Source: Lachnospiraceae bacterium UBA3863
GTDB taxonomy: Bacteria > Bacillota > Clostridia > Lachnospirales > Lachnospiraceae
Assembly (NCBI GenBank): GCA_002392385.1
Contig: DGGX01000065.1
Coordinates: forward strand, 1 to 6,559
DNA length: 6,559 nucleotides
Direction of reading: 5' to 3'
The notes beneath the pieces were generated by a model that made no database searches, had not been told where the DNA came from, and saw nothing but the letters and a program-made list of their open reading frames with translations. Below are positions 6,155 to 6,559 of the stretch, one piece after another (the first letter of the stretch is position 1; each line of letters begins with the position of its first letter). Made by a program: the position numbers and the translations under genes.

Positions 6155-6559
6155 TCACTCCTCCAGCAGGGACAGGGCGCCGTAGATGACGCTGTCGTCG
6201 CCGAGAGCGGCGGTCTTGAGTTCAACGCTGGGACGGATGGCAGGCATGCAGTAGCGGTCCACCTCCGCGAGGATCTTCTGCAGGAAGATATCGCCCACGG
6301 CTTCGATGACGCCGCCGCCGTAGATCACGACGTCGGGACTGATGGTGTTGATCATGTTGCCGGTGGCGATGGCCAGATAGTGGCAGGCGCGGTCCACGGC
6401 CTCCATGGCCACCGCATCCTGGGTCCGCAGGGCCTTCTTGAGGTATTTGCTCTTGAAGACGCCGTTCTCGATCTTGTCGGCCAGCATGGTCTCACGGCCG
6501 CGGCCGGCCTGCTGCAGGATGTAGGCGGACATGCCCTTCTTGCTGGAGAAGGCCTCCAG
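6155..6559 (-). CDS. ROK-family protein (sugar kinase or repressor), C-terminal part
   Basis: The last 134 codons of a ROK-family gene are visible; the frame is still open at the window edge (LEAFSSKKGMSAYIL), so the Met at 6532 is internal. The segment NTISPDVVIYGGGVIEAVGD, with its Gly triplet at 6311-6319, is the nucleotide-binding region of the C-terminal ASKHA lobe. The ending AALGDDSVIYGALSLLEE is the usual ROK C-terminus. Full-length ROK kinases have about 300 residues, so somewhat less than half is seen. The catalytic Asp, the N-terminal phosphate loop and the zinc-binding Cys cluster, which normally lies just before this stretch, are outside. Kinase (glucose, N-acetylhexosamine or similar) and transcriptional repressor therefore cannot be told apart here. 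It faces the alpha-galactosidase gene, which suggests a sugar-use neighbourhood but not a shared transcript. Confidence 0.88.
   Translation of the reverse strand: MEAFSSKKGMSAYILQQAGRGRETMLADKIENGVFKSKYLKKALRTQDAVAMEAVDRACHYLAIATGNMINTISPDVVIYGGGVIEAVGDIFLQKILAEVDRYCMPAIRPSVELKTAALGDDSVIYGALSLLEE

Noticed and set aside
1..6559. Mobile element, phage defence system, toxin-antitoxin pair or CRISPR array
   Set aside because: No transposase, integrase, nuclease, small paired genes, direct-repeat array or terminal repeats were seen; base composition is even except for the AT-richer promoter patch near 3830-3870.

Overview
The window reads as chromosomal DNA of a high-GC, Gram-positive anaerobe of the Clostridia, most likely a gut Lachnospiraceae relative. 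This is inferred from strong GGAGG-type ribosome binding sites, a cytoplasmic hybrid kinase with the SHDIRTPMN H-box that is frequent in that group, a GH36 alpha-galactosidase of the Firmicutes type, and GC-rich codon use that still keeps many AGG/AGA arginine codons. No rRNA, tRNA, CRISPR array, insertion sequence or phage gene is visible.

Left part (1-3605, plus strand). The 3' end of an ABC exporter with a fused ATPase domain is followed after 12 bases by an 843-residue soluble hybrid histidine kinase/response regulator. After another 40 bases comes a 102-residue protein of unknown function. No terminator separates these three genes. A GC-rich hairpin with a T-rich tail at 3577-3605 closes the apparent operon.

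Middle (3550-3913). This 364-base stretch has no intact gene. On the minus strand it holds what looks like a decayed gene: a start codon with its own ribosome binding site, a consensus-like promoter, the first ~28 residues of an FAD-binding oxidoreductase of the GlpA type, then in the same frame ~40 residues resembling the C-terminal part of DUF1667 proteins. In many Clostridia these families are encoded in one operon, in the order GlpA-like, second FAD oxidoreductase, DUF1667. The simplest reading is therefore one large in-frame deletion that collapsed an operon onto its two ends, plus loss of the extreme 3' end. The terminator of the left operon lies inside this remnant.

Right part (3914-6559). 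A complete 729-residue GH36 alpha-galactosidase on the plus strand faces the C-terminal 134 codons of a ROK-family sugar kinase or repressor on the minus strand, with a 51-base convergent gap. The alpha-galactosidase has no signal peptide, so it should cleave imported alpha-galactosides (melibiose, raffinose type) in the cytoplasm. The ROK protein may act on a released sugar, but its N-terminus is outside the window.

No convincing new multi-gene system was found. The most distinctive feature is the chimeric operon remnant, with its surviving promoter and a terminator apparently made from former coding sequence.
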